From: Colwellia chukchiensis
GTDB taxonomy: Bacteria > Pseudomonadota > Gammaproteobacteria > Enterobacterales > Alteromonadaceae
Reading direction: 5' to 3'
Length of the DNA: 64,000 bases
Assembly (NCBI RefSeq): GCF_002104455.1
Contig: NZ_NBOC01000005.1
Coordinates: forward strand, 156,739-220,738
The notes beneath the pieces are model-generated. The model searched no databases. It worked only from the letters and a program-made list of their open reading frames with translations, and was not told where the DNA came from. Both the position numbers and the translations under genes were made by a program. Positions within the stretch are counted from its first letter, which is position 1, and each line of letters starts with the position of its first letter. Below are positions 1 through 8,441 of the stretch, one piece after another.

Positions 1-75
1 AAAACGCTGGCTATAAATAGCAATTATGATTCGAAGGCGGTAAACTAGGCTTATGTTTACCGCTTTGCATGCGCT

Positions 76-555
76 ATGAATCAGCCTTTTAACTATCAAA
101 CAAGCTTTATTCTTGATAAATCCCACTTTATTGAATGTTATGAAGAGTCGGTGCCCGTTTTGCCTTGGCAACGCCGCTATGCTAAAGGCGCAATTTTGCT
201 ATTACTTGGTGCACTATTGGTGTTATTCACCGAGTTAAACCCTTATGCTGCTTGGTTTATTTTTTCATTGGGTGTGCTTGAGCTAGTGAGTAGTTACTAT
301 CAAAAGCCATGGTGGGTTGCACGGCAAATGTTAAGCAAGGTTGCGAAAGCAGAAGTTAAGCTGAGCATCAATCAAGACGGGTTGCATATTCACTCATTTT
401 ATCATGATCATCAGATGCGTTTTGCCGATATTGAGCGAATTGACGCCACCAAACGAGGTTGGCTAATTTATCATAATTCCGTTAAACATTATGTTGCTAA
501 TCGCTGCCTGTCAGCACAAGCGCAAGCATTTTTACAATCTCAGGCCAATGGCTAA
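76..555 (+). CDS. YcxB-like small membrane protein
   Basis: A 159-residue protein with two adjacent hydrophobic segments at about residues 38-52 and 58-70, followed by a soluble C-terminal domain of about 85 residues. The layout (short N-terminal strand region, paired membrane helices, then a small beta-rich cytoplasmic domain with a GWLIYHN-type core) resembles the YcxB-like family, whose function is unknown. It stands alone: the next gene starts 268 bp downstream behind its own iron-regulated promoter. No catalytic motif is visible. The family assignment rests on architecture rather than a diagnostic motif, so it is moderate. Confidence 0.6.
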   Translation: MNQPFNYQTSFILDKSHFIECYEESVPVLPWQRRYAKGAILLLLGALLVLFTELNPYAAWFIFSLGVLELVSSYYQKPWWVARQMLSKVAKAEVKLSINQDGLHIHSFYHDHQMRFADIERIDATKRGWLIYHNSVKHYVANRCLSAQAQAFLQSQANG

Positions 556-716
556 ACTGTCTTATCAAGCTAGCTCTGAGCCTTATAATGTCTCTGCAAT
601 AGCCGCTACTGTTGCTAGCATTACGACCCTAGAGCGGCAGTTGTAATACCACTAAGTGCCTGATGATGCAGCTTTAGCGAAGCAGGCATAAAAACTAAAG
701 CTAGATCAAAGTTAAA

Positions 717-731
717 TGAGAATAATTCTCA
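717..731 (+). promoter_or_regulatory. Fur box upstream of fbpABC
   Basis: TGAGAATAATTCTCA is a perfect 7-1-7 palindrome that fits the Fur core consensus TGATAAT-n-ATTATCA with one symmetric substitution per arm. It lies just upstream of a TTGACA -35 hexamer and about 95 bp before the ferric iron transporter start. Repression by Fe-Fur when iron is replete is the expected role. Confidence 0.8.
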
Positions 732-737
732 AAAGCC

Positions 738-766
738 TTGACAGCCAGCGGTATCTTCATTAGTCT
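738..766 (+). promoter_or_regulatory. Probable sigma-70 promoter of fbpA
   Basis: A perfect -35 hexamer TTGACA (738-743) is followed after 17 bp by TAGTCT (761-766), a weak -10. The Fur box ends 6 bp upstream of the -35, so bound Fur would block polymerase. The -10 is the weak part of this call. Confidence 0.5.
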
Positions 767-823
767 GGCGGAAAATTTTCTAATCTATCTCTAATCTAAA
801 TACTGATTATTTAGGCGGTCTTC

Positions 824-1837
824 ATGTTTAATAGAATTGGCTTTTATACCTTACTTTTACTGGCTCTTTTTGCCACCAGTATGAATGTTGCAGCGACTGA
901 GGAAGTTAATGTTTACTCTTATCGTCAACCGTTTTTAGTTCAGCCCTTGTTTGATAAATTTACAGAACAAACCGGCATTAAAGTTCAGGTTGTCTTTGCT
1001 AAAAAAGGCATGGCGGAACGCTTGGCCCGCGAAGGCGAATATAGCCCTGCTGATATTTTATTAACCACAGATATTAGTCGATTAATTGAGTTACACGATA
1101 TGGGGCTTTTACAACCGGCTAGTTCACCTGAATTAAGTGAAGCCATTCCTGCACAATTTAAAGCTTCAGACAATACTTGGTATGGCTTAACCACCCGCGT
1201 ACGAAATATTTATTCCGCTAAGCGCTTAGGCAAAATTGATTTTAATTATGAAGATTTAGCAGATGAAAAATGGCGCGGTAAAGTGTGTACGCGCAGTGGT
1301 AAGCATCCGTATAATGTTGCACTGGTTGCCGCTATGATTGCAGAGCATGGTGAAGCGAAAACATTAACTTGGTTACAGCAATTAAAAGCAAATCTAGCGC
1401 GTAAGCCCCAAGGTAGTGATCGCGCGCAAGTGCAAGCGATTCATCAGCAACTATGTGATGTCTCTTTAGGTAATAGTTATTACTTTGGTAATATGCTCAA
1501 AGATGCCAAGCAAAAAGTGTGGGCTGATGCGGTTTATATCAATTTTCCTAACCAAAATAACCGCGGCGCACATGTCAATATTTCAGGCATGGCGATGGCA
1601 AAATACGCCCCCAATAAAGCCAATGCCTTAGCCTTGATGAACTTTTTAGTGTCTGAGCCAGCCCAGCATATGTATGCAGAAACCAATATGGAATACCCTG
1701 TGCGTCCCGGTGTTCAACCGTCAAAGCTTGTTGCCTCTTGGGGCGAGTTTAAAGCCGATGACTTACCTTTGGAAGCGTTAGCTGCCCATCGTAAATCGGC
1801 ATTAAAGCTGCTTGATAAAGCAAAGTTTGATCTCTAA
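824..1837 (+). CDS. fbpA: Ferric iron ABC transporter, periplasmic iron-binding protein
   Basis: A 337-residue protein with a Sec signal peptide (hydrophobic stretch about residues 8-20, likely cleavage after the ATA region near residue 25) and the class of periplasmic binding fold used by FbpA/FutA proteins. The mature start EVNVYSYRQP and the paired tyrosines in NSYYFGNM, the usual Fe(III) ligands, are visible. It captures ferric iron in the periplasm and delivers it to the FbpB permease encoded next. The start is supported by AGGCGG 6 bp upstream. Length matches the family. A Fur box and promoter lie upstream, so iron-repressed expression is expected. Confidence 0.88.
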   Translation: MFNRIGFYTLLLLALFATSMNVAATEEVNVYSYRQPFLVQPLFDKFTEQTGIKVQVVFAKKGMAERLAREGEYSPADILLTTDISRLIELHDMGLLQPASSPELSEAIPAQFKASDNTWYGLTTRVRNIYSAKRLGKIDFNYEDLADEKWRGKVCTRSGKHPYNVALVAAMIAEHGEAKTLTWLQQLKANLARKPQGSDRAQVQAIHQQLCDVSLGNSYYFGNMLKDAKQKVWADAVYINFPNQNNRGAHVNISGMAMAKYAPNKANALALMNFLVSEPAQHMYAETNMEYPVRPGVQPSKLVASWGEFKADDLPLEALAAHRKSALKLLDKAKFDL

Positions 1838-1861
1838 ATATAGGCGTTAAGTATTGCACTT

Positions 1862-3490
1862 GTGAACAGCGGAAATAAAAGCACTAGCTGGAAAGTATTC
1901 AGCTGGTGCTGTGCTATTGTCTTACTGACACCAATAGTAGTTATGCTATTGGCTAGTCTTAATGCCTCCAATGAGCTATTTAGCCATTTGTGGGCCACGG
2001 TATTGCCCGAATATATCACTAATACCTTGTTGCTGGCCCTACTAGTTGCGCTATTAACCTTATGTTTTGGTGTTCCGGCAGCGGCTTTAGTCAGTCAAAC
2101 TAATCTTGTCATGGCAAAACAATTACGCTGGCTATTAATGCTACCCTTGGCGATGCCGGCCTATTTAGTTGCCTATTTATATACCGACTTATTTGATTAT
2201 GCAGGTCCAGTGCAACGTTCATTGCGTGCATGGTTTGGCTGGCAATCACCTGATGATTATTACTTTTTCGATATTAGAACGATTGGCGGCGCCGCGATCG
2301 TTATCGCCTTAGTCTTATTTCCCTACGTTTATATGTTAACGCGTACTGCTTTTGAGCAACAAGATCGTAATTTGTTGCGCGCAAGCCGATTACTGGGGTG
2401 TGATCAAAGACAAAGTTTTTATCAAATAGCCTTACCATTAGCACGACCAGCAATTGCGGTGTCGTTAACTTTAGTGGTCATGGAAACGTTAGCAGATTTT
2501 GCCACAGTGCAATATTTTGCCGTGAATACGTTAACAACAGCGGTATATGATACTTGGCTCGGTTATAGTGACCTTGCTGCAGCCAATGCTTTAGCCAGCG
2601 TATTGTTACTGTTTATTCTTTTTGTGGTGGTGGCAGAGCAAAGGGCGCGTGCCGGGCAACGGCATCAGTCAAGTCGGCCCAATAACCAGCAACAACGTAA
2701 ACAGCTTTCTATCATGCAACAACTAACGGCTAGCCTGTTTTGTTGGTTTTTAGTGCTAGCAGGCTTTTTACTTCCCTTAGTATTATTACTGATTATGGTG
2801 GTAGATTACGCAGATTACTCACAATTTATTGCCTTGCTTAGTACCGGCAAGAACAGTATTGAAATTGCCTTTTATAGCGCGACGATAGCAACTATAATTG
2901 CCTTGTTTTTAGCGTTGTTTCAGCGCTTACACCAAAGTCGTAGTCGCAAAATACCACTGCAAATAACAAGTTTTGGTTATGCTGTGCCAGGTACCGTATT
3001 GGCGATGGCAATGCTGGCGACATTTGGGCCCATTGATCACTTGATCAATGATCTGGCAAAAGCGTTAGACCTTAAAGCTCCAGGCTTACTGCTATCGGGT
3101 ACCGTCTTTGCCATAGTGTTTGCGTTTGTGGTACGTTTTTCGGCGATTGCTAATGGCACTATTAATGCGGGTATAGGGCAAATACCCAAGTCGCTTGATT
3201 TTGCGCCCGCCAGTTTAGGTGTGGCTATGGTGCCAGCAATATTTCGCGTGCATTTACCGCTGCTAAAGTCATCCATCTTGGTGGCTTGGCTGCTGGTGTT
3301 TGTCGAAGCCATGAAAGAGCTACCGGCAGTACTCTTATTGCGACCATTTAATTTTGAAACCTTAAGTACGCAAGTGTTTCAATTAATTTCTGACGAACGA
3401 TTAGAGCAAGGTGCACTCGGTGCTGTGTTAATTGTTTTGTTTGGTTTGTTACCTATTATTTTGCTGAATCGCCAGAAGGACAGCCAGTGA
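1862..3490 (+). CDS. fbpB: Ferric iron ABC transporter, fused permease
   Basis: A 542-residue integral membrane protein with about twelve hydrophobic helices arranged as two homologous permease halves joined by a polar linker (about residues 258-285, rich in R, Q and N). Each half carries the cytoplasmic EAA-type loop of binding-protein-dependent permeases (for example ASRLLGCDQRQSFYQIALP in the first half). It forms the iron channel for FbpA cargo, powered by FbpC. Translation appears to begin at GTG 1862, 24 bp after fbpA, and the stop overlaps the fbpC start by 4 bp, so the two are translationally coupled. Two-domain fusion and length are normal for FbpB/SfuB. Confidence 0.87.
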   Translation: MNSGNKSTSWKVFSWCCAIVLLTPIVVMLLASLNASNELFSHLWATVLPEYITNTLLLALLVALLTLCFGVPAAALVSQTNLVMAKQLRWLLMLPLAMPAYLVAYLYTDLFDYAGPVQRSLRAWFGWQSPDDYYFFDIRTIGGAAIVIALVLFPYVYMLTRTAFEQQDRNLLRASRLLGCDQRQSFYQIALPLARPAIAVSLTLVVMETLADFATVQYFAVNTLTTAVYDTWLGYSDLAAANALASVLLLFILFVVVAEQRARAGQRHQSSRPNNQQQRKQLSIMQQLTASLFCWFLVLAGFLLPLVLLLIMVVDYADYSQFIALLSTGKNSIEIAFYSATIATIIALFLALFQRLHQSRSRKIPLQITSFGYAVPGTVLAMAMLATFGPIDHLINDLAKALDLKAPGLLLSGTVFAIVFAFVVRFSAIANGTINAGIGQIPKSLDFAPASLGVAMVPAIFRVHLPLLKSSILVAWLLVFVEAMKELPAVLLLRPFNFETLSTQVFQLISDERLEQGALGAVLIVLFGLLPIILLNRQKDSQ

Positions 3491-4599
3491 CGCCACTGAT
3501 CAAGATTAAAAATTTAGCGGTTGAGTTACAACAGAAAGTGATTTTATCGCAAGTGAACTTATCGCTCGCCAAAGGAGAGATTTTAGGCTTAGTTGGTCCT
3601 AGTGGTTGTGGCAAGACAACTCTGCTTAATACCTTAGCTGGCTTTATTGACCAAAACGCAGGAACGATAACCATTAATACTGATGCTAAAGCAATTAATA
3701 TCAGTGTTGATAATATGCTGCCCGCTGAGCAACGCAATATCGGTATGATCTTTCAAGATTATGCCTTGTTTCCGCATCTAAGTGTTAGTGACAACATTCG
3801 CTTTGGCTTGAAAAAATTGGCTAAAACTGTGCAAGAAAAACGCTGCCAAGAGCTGCTTAATTTGCTGGAGTTAGCTGACTTTGCCCACCGTTACCCGCAC
3901 CAGTTGTCGGGTGGTCAGCAGCAACGCGTTGCCATTGCTCGCGCATTAGCGCCGCAGCCGAGTCTGCTATTACTCGACGAGCCTTTTTCCAACATTGATG
4001 CACGTTTACGTCACGAACTGATGCTAGAAATACGGCAGTTATTGAAACGTTTAAACATGACCGCCATTTTTGTTACTCACAATAAAGATGAAGTGTTTAC
4101 TTTTGCCGATAAAATCGCGGTGATGGACAGCGGTAAAGTATTGCAAGTCGGCACGCCGGCTGAAGTCTGTCAACAACCGAATAGTTGGCAAGTTGCCGAT
4201 TTTCTGCAATTGGGGAGTTGGTTGCCGGTGGCGTTGCTGAGCAATGGGCCAGCACCGAGTATAACCAGTTTGCTTGGCAATCTTGAACAACAACTGATCA
4301 ATGTTGGCAATGTTTCGCTGCTTGATGACAGCCGTCACTTGCAAGTACTTGTGCAAGCAAATGCAATGAGCTTGTCACCGACAACAAGCAACAATGTTAT
4401 CGTTGAACATATTAGCGTTACCGAGCAAGGTTATCATTATTTACTGCGCAGTATTATCCAAGACAGTCCCTTAGCGTTTAGGCAGCTTAGCTTTAACAGT
4501 CGAGAGCTGTTTGCGCTTGGCACAGAATTAGCGATCAAGATAACAGCAGAACACTTGCTGTTATATCAAGCGGCTAATGAAACTCGCAACGCAGAGTAA
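3487..4599 (+). CDS. fbpC: Ferric iron ABC transporter, ATPase
   Basis: A 370-residue ABC ATPase with Walker A GPSGCGKTT (residues 37-45), Q-loop FQDYALFPH, signature LSGGQQQR, Walker B LLLLDEPFS and the switch histidine in VTHNKDE. The C-terminal 130 residues form a TOBE-like regulatory domain, as in FbpC. It energises the FbpB permease at the inner membrane. The GTG start overlaps the fbpB stop (GTGA), completing a three-gene iron operon under the upstream Fur box. Which Fe(III) ligand is transported cannot be read from sequence, but the FbpA partner argues for free ferric iron. Confidence 0.88.
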   Translation: MTPLIKIKNLAVELQQKVILSQVNLSLAKGEILGLVGPSGCGKTTLLNTLAGFIDQNAGTITINTDAKAINISVDNMLPAEQRNIGMIFQDYALFPHLSVSDNIRFGLKKLAKTVQEKRCQELLNLLELADFAHRYPHQLSGGQQQRVAIARALAPQPSLLLLDEPFSNIDARLRHELMLEIRQLLKRLNMTAIFVTHNKDEVFTFADKIAVMDSGKVLQVGTPAEVCQQPNSWQVADFLQLGSWLPVALLSNGPAPSITSLLGNLEQQLINVGNVSLLDDSRHLQVLVQANAMSLSPTTSNNVIVEHISVTEQGYHYLLRSIIQDSPLAFRQLSFNSRELFALGTELAIKITAEHLLLYQAANETRNAE

Positions 4600-4789
4600 A
4601 GGGCGACAATCGCTAACCATGGCAGGCTTTGTCGCTTATCTATGACACCCAAACCACTTTATACCCAGAAAATAATAAATTTTCCCACGCAATTGGGCCT
4701 CAGATCCACAAAAGTCCACAATATCATTAACTTCCCGCAAAGCCTTTATTTTATAGGCGTTCAGCGCAATCAAATTAGCAAAACTTTGC

Positions 4790-4819
4790 TTGACATAAGT
4801 TTGCTTTACTCACTAAACT
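4790..4819 (+). promoter_or_regulatory. Pmra-type promoter of the dcw cluster
   Basis: TTGACA (4790-4795), an 18-bp spacer and TAAACT (4814-4819) form a good sigma-70 promoter. It is the only strong one seen in the 285-bp gap before mraZ, and the MraZ repeats start just downstream of the -10. In enteric bacteria the equivalent promoter drives much of the cluster. Confidence 0.6.
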
Positions 4820-4828
4820 GTATCAATG

Positions 4829-4853
4829 TGGGAAAAAGTGGGAATTAGTGGAT
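4829..4853 (+). promoter_or_regulatory. MraZ operator repeats
   Basis: Three direct repeats with 10-bp periodicity: TGGGA at 4829, TGGGA at 4839 and TGGAT at 4849. This matches the TGGGN repeats with 5-nt spacers bound by MraZ in front of its own gene in other bacteria. They overlap the expected transcription start, so MraZ autorepression of the cluster is the natural reading. Confidence 0.75.
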
Positions 4854-4884
4854 CTTCAAAGATCCCAAAATAATAAAACGGATT

Positions 4885-5343
4885 ATGTTTAGAGGCACTA
4901 GCGCAATTACGCTCGATAGTAAAAATAGAATCACGATACCAACTCGGTATCGCGAGGAGCTATTTGCTGATTGCCAAGGAAAAATGGTGTGTACGCTAGA
5001 TATTCAACACCCGTGTTTATTGTTATACCCACTCCCTGAATGGGAAGAAATAGAGTTAAAGCTGTGTGGATTATCAAGTATGAACCCACAAGAGCGTATA
5101 TTACAGCAGGTATTATTAGGGAATGCTTCAGATTGCGACATAGATAAAAGTGGTCGTTTATTAATTAATGGGCCACTTCGACAACATGCCGGTTTAGAGA
5201 AAAACCTGATGTTAGTTGGGCAATTAAAGAAATTTGAGATCTGGAGTGAAAGTGCTTGGCAAGCACAAATGCAACAAGGAATTGCCCAGATCCAGTCAGG
5301 TGAAATAGAGCTGACTGAACGATTACTCGATTTATCTTTATGA
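4885..5343 (+). CDS. mraZ: Transcriptional regulator MraZ
   Basis: A 152-residue protein made of two SpoVT/AbrB-like swapped-hairpin halves, each with a conserved DxxGR-type motif (DSKNRITIP near residue 11 and DKSGRLLI near residue 90). MraZ forms a ring and represses the first promoter of the dcw cluster by binding TGGGN repeats, which are present upstream at 4829-4853. It is the first gene of the cluster, 50 bp ahead of rsmH. Length is typical. Confidence 0.95.
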   Translation: MFRGTSAITLDSKNRITIPTRYREELFADCQGKMVCTLDIQHPCLLLYPLPEWEEIELKLCGLSSMNPQERILQQVLLGNASDCDIDKSGRLLINGPLRQHAGLEKNLMLVGQLKKFEIWSESAWQAQMQQGIAQIQSGEIELTERLLDLSL

Positions 5344-5393
5344 TAAATCGCCACCGACAATAATGACAATTAAATGGCGTTGATAAACAACTA

Positions 5394-6335
5394 ATGCAAC
5401 ACGATAATGCACATATTTCTGTTCTGCTGGAAGAGTCGATAGCAGGCCTGGCAATAAAACCAGACGGTACTTATATCGACTGTACCTTTGGGCGTGGCGG
5501 GCATTCGGGGTTGATTTTGCAACACTTGTCAGCTCAGGGGCGCTTGATAGCGATTGATCGTGATCCTAGTGCAATTGCCGCGGCAGAAAAGTTTGCCCAA
5601 GATGAGCGCTTTATTATTGAGCACCATGGCTTTGCCGAGTTGGCAAAAATTGCTGATAAACATCAGCTAAATGAAAAAGTTGACGGTATCTTGTTGGACT
5701 TAGGGGTATCTTCGCCGCAACTTGATGAAGCTGAACGCGGCTTTAGCTTTATGAAAGATGGGCCACTGGATATGCGCATGGATACCACACGTGGGCAAAC
5801 CGCTGCCGAATGGTTAGCCGTGGCCGACGTTGAAGATATAACTTGGGTTTTGCGTACCTTTGGCGAAGAAAAGCATGCCTGGCGTATTGCAAATGCCATT
5901 GTGGCGGAGCGAGAGCAACAACCGATAACTCGTACCGGACAATTAGCACAATTAATAAAGCAAACCGCGCCACAAAGAGAAATAAAAAAGCATCCTGCAA
6001 CACGCAGTTTTCAAGCGATTCGCATGTATATCAATAGTGAGTTAGAGCAAATTGAACAAGCGCTAGCGGCAGCACTGAAGATACTAGCTACTGGCGGTCG
6101 CTTAGTGGTGATTAGCTTTCATTCTTTAGAAGATCGCTTGGTCAAACAGTTTATGAAAAAGCATTCGCAGGGCGTCAAAGTGCCGCGCGGCATGCCCATC
6201 AGTGAAGCGGAGCTGAATAAAGGTAAAAGCTTAAGTTTGGTGGGTCGTAAGCTCAAACCCAGTAAAGATGAAGTGGCGGAAAATGTACGTTCGCGTAGCT
6301 CAGTGCTTAGGGTGGCACAAAGGCTAGCGCGCTAA
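5394..6335 (+). CDS. rsmH: 16S rRNA (cytosine(1402)-N(4))-methyltransferase
   Basis: A 313-residue class I SAM-dependent methyltransferase (MraW). The start HISVLLEES, the SAM-binding [10 protein letters not shown] and the [19 protein letters not shown] motif are diagnostic. It methylates N4 of C1402 in the ribosomal P site. Standing between mraZ and ftsL is its conserved place in the dcw cluster. Only 15 bp separate it from ftsL. Confidence 0.96.
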   Translation: MQHDNAHISVLLEESIAGLAIKPDGTYIDCTFGRGGHSGLILQHLSAQGRLIAIDRDPSAIAAAEKFAQDERFIIEHHGFAELAKIADKHQLNEKVDGILLDLGVSSPQLDEAERGFSFMKDGPLDMRMDTTRGQTAAEWLAVADVEDITWVLRTFGEEKHAWRIANAIVAEREQQPITRTGQLAQLIKQTAPQREIKKHPATRSFQAIRMYINSELEQIEQALAAALKILATGGRLVVISFHSLEDRLVKQFMKKHSQGVKVPRGMPISEAELNKGKSLSLVGRKLKPSKDEVAENVRSRSSVLRVAQRLAR

Positions 6336-6350
6336 CGTTGGCGCAACATT

Positions 6351-6665
6351 ATGACAACCAAGAAAGTGGTTTTAACCCTTGATATCTGGCATGACATCCG
6401 ACGCCATTTATTGGTGTATGCCATTTTGTGTTTGGTGTTAGTGTCAGCGTTTTCGGTAATTTATTTTACCCATTTAAATCGCCAAACCACTAGCACCATA
6501 GAGGTGCTATTGAGCGAGCGAGATGCTTTAGAGAATGAATGGTTAAATTTGCTGTTAGAACAAAATAGTTTAGCTGAGCACAGCAGTATCGAAAGCAATG
6601 CTGAAAAGCAGCTTGATATGACTCGGCCTGATGCCAACTCAGAAATTATTATTAAATTGCTATAA
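6351..6665 (+). CDS. ftsL: Cell division protein FtsL
   Basis: A 104-residue bitopic membrane protein: short cytoplasmic N-terminus, one transmembrane helix (about residues 21-42) and a periplasmic leucine-zipper-like coiled coil rich in L and E (about residues 48-85). FtsL joins FtsB and FtsQ in the division subcomplex that activates FtsWI. Sequence conservation in this family is poor; length, topology and position between rsmH and ftsI make the call. Confidence 0.92.
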   Translation: MTTKKVVLTLDIWHDIRRHLLVYAILCLVLVSAFSVIYFTHLNRQTTSTIEVLLSERDALENEWLNLLLEQNSLAEHSSIESNAEKQLDMTRPDANSEIIIKLL

Positions 6666-6686
6666 CGAAATAGCACGAGTAGGACC

Positions 6687-8441
6687 ATGAGAAAAACCGC
6701 ACAATATAAACCAAACACAGTGACATGGCGTTTTTACGTTGTGTTAGGTACTGTTGTGCTCATTTATGCTGGCTTGATGGCGCGTACCGCCTATATTCAA
6801 GTGTTTGAACCCGATATGCTAAAAAAGCAAGGGGATAATCGCTCGCTGCGCGTCAATACTAAAACCGTGCAACGTGGCTCAATTGTGGATCGCAACGGTC
6901 ATGAGCTTGCGATCAGCGTGCCAGTAGAAACTGTCTGGGCAGATCCGAAAATTATATTTGAAAGCAACGCTTTAGCCATGAAAAAGCATTGGCAAGCGTT
7001 GGCAGATGTGCTGGGCCAAGACGTAAAAAAGTTAAAGGTAAGAATCACCAAAAACCCGACTAAGCGCTTTGTCTATATTGAACGCAAAGTTGCACCCGCC
7101 ATGGCAAGTTATATTCGTGAGTTAAAAATCCCGGGTATTTATTTACGCAAGGAGTCAAAGCGCTTTTACCCTGCAGGTGAAATAAGCGCCCATGTGGTTG
7201 GCTTTACCAATGTTGATGATAAAGGTATTGAAGGTATAGAGCGGGTTTTTGATCAGTTGCTTACCGGTGAGAATGGCGAAAAAAAATACCGTAAAGACGC
7301 AAAAGGTAGAAAAATTGAAATATTATCAGTCAAGGCTTCTACGCCCCCGAAAAATATTGAGCTGAGTATAGATCAACGCATTCAAGCCTTAGCATATCGA
7401 GAGCTAAAAGGGGCAGTTAAAGCGTTTAAAGCAACCTCAGGCTCTGCTGTGGTGACCAATGTTAATACCGGCGAGGTTTTAGCATTAGTTAATAGCCCAT
7501 CATATAACCCCAATAATCGTGCTGGTGTCGCCGTACACCGCTTTCGTAATCGTGCCATCACAGATATTTACGAGCCGGCATCAACCATGAAGCCCCTGAC
7601 TGTGCTGACGGCATTAGAGTTTGGTAGTGCCGAAAAAGACAGTATTATCGACACCTATCCAGGCTGGATGCGTTTAGGAGGTAGCCGTGTTTCTGATCCG
7701 CGTTATTTAGGCAAAATCAGTTTAGCTGAGTTGCTGATCCACTCGTCAAATATGGGCACGACAAAATTGGCATTGTCAGTACCGAAAAGCTATTTAATTG
7801 ACAAATTTTTTGATGCTGGCTTTTCCGAAGAGACAGGGACAGGCTTAATTGGTGAAAGCTCCGGCATGATGCATGATCGGGCGCGTTGGTCTGATTTTGA
7901 ACTGGCAACTTTATCTTGGGGGCATGGCGTTGCCATAACTCCCATTCAACTTGCGCGTTTTTACAGTATCTTGGGCAATGGCGGTGTTAAAGTCCCCTTA
8001 ACGATTTTAAAGCAAGATCCACAAACACAGCAAAAACAAGCGTATGAGCGCATATTTTCAGCGCAGCATAGTCAAAATGTTGTTGAATTGCTTGAGCATG
8101 TCGTCAATAAACAGCATACGGTTGCAAAAATTGAAGGCTACCGAATTGGCGGCAAAAGTGGTACCGCCATCAAAGCTTTTGCCGGCGGATATGGTAGTGA
8201 TTATGTCGGGTTATTTGCTGGCGTAGCGCCAATCTCAGATCCAGAAATTGCCGTAGTTGTCGTCATTGATGACCCAGGTGGCGATTTATATCATGGCGGC
8301 GAGGTAGCAGCACCCGTGTTTTCTCGCATTATGAAAGGCACGCTACGGCTACTCAATATTCCACCCGATGCGAGTACCCAGATATCAAGCGTACAAGCAA
8401 CAACAGCTGAATTAACCAATAAGGAGCGTGACCATGTCTGA
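6687..8441 (+). CDS. ftsI: Septal peptidoglycan transpeptidase FtsI (PBP3)
   Basis: A 584-residue class B penicillin-binding protein with a single N-terminal membrane anchor (about residues 15-35), a pedestal domain starting at RGSIVDRNG, and a transpeptidase domain with the three active-site motifs: STMK (Ser299, Lys302), SSN (353-355) and KSGT (Lys490). It cross-links septal peptidoglycan with the FtsW glycosyltransferase. Its 3' end overlaps the murE start by 8 bp. A C-terminal tail of about 45 residues lies beyond the catalytic domain. Confidence 0.96.
   Translation: MRKTAQYKPNTVTWRFYVVLGTVVLIYAGLMARTAYIQVFEPDMLKKQGDNRSLRVNTKTVQRGSIVDRNGHELAISVPVETVWADPKIIFESNALAMKKHWQALADVLGQDVKKLKVRITKNPTKRFVYIERKVAPAMASYIRELKIPGIYLRKESKRFYPAGEISAHVVGFTNVDDKGIEGIERVFDQLLTGENGEKKYRKDAKGRKIEILSVKASTPPKNIELSIDQRIQALAYRELKGAVKAFKATSGSAVVTNVNTGEVLALVNSPSYNPNNRAGVAVHRFRNRAITDIYEPASTMKPLTVLTALEFGSAEKDSIIDTYPGWMRLGGSRVSDPRYLGKISLAELLIHSSNMGTTKLALSVPKSYLIDKFFDAGFSEETGTGLIGESSGMMHDRARWSDFELATLSWGHGVAITPIQLARFYSILGNGGVKVPLTILKQDPQTQQKQAYERIFSAQHSQNVVELLEHVVNKQHTVAKIEGYRIGGKSGTAIKAFAGGYGSDYVGLFAGVAPISDPEIAVVVVIDDPGGDLYHGGEVAAPVFSRIMKGTLRLLNIPPDASTQISSVQATTAELTNKERDHV

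Noticed and set aside
4700..4730. TCCACAAAAGTCCACAA as possible DnaA boxes
   Set aside because: They match only part of TTATCCACA and no origin-like cluster or dnaA gene is present.
4642..4848. A 68-codon plus-strand frame upstream of mraZ
   Set aside because: It overlaps the promoter and the first MraZ repeats, has no recognisable features and no good ribosome site.
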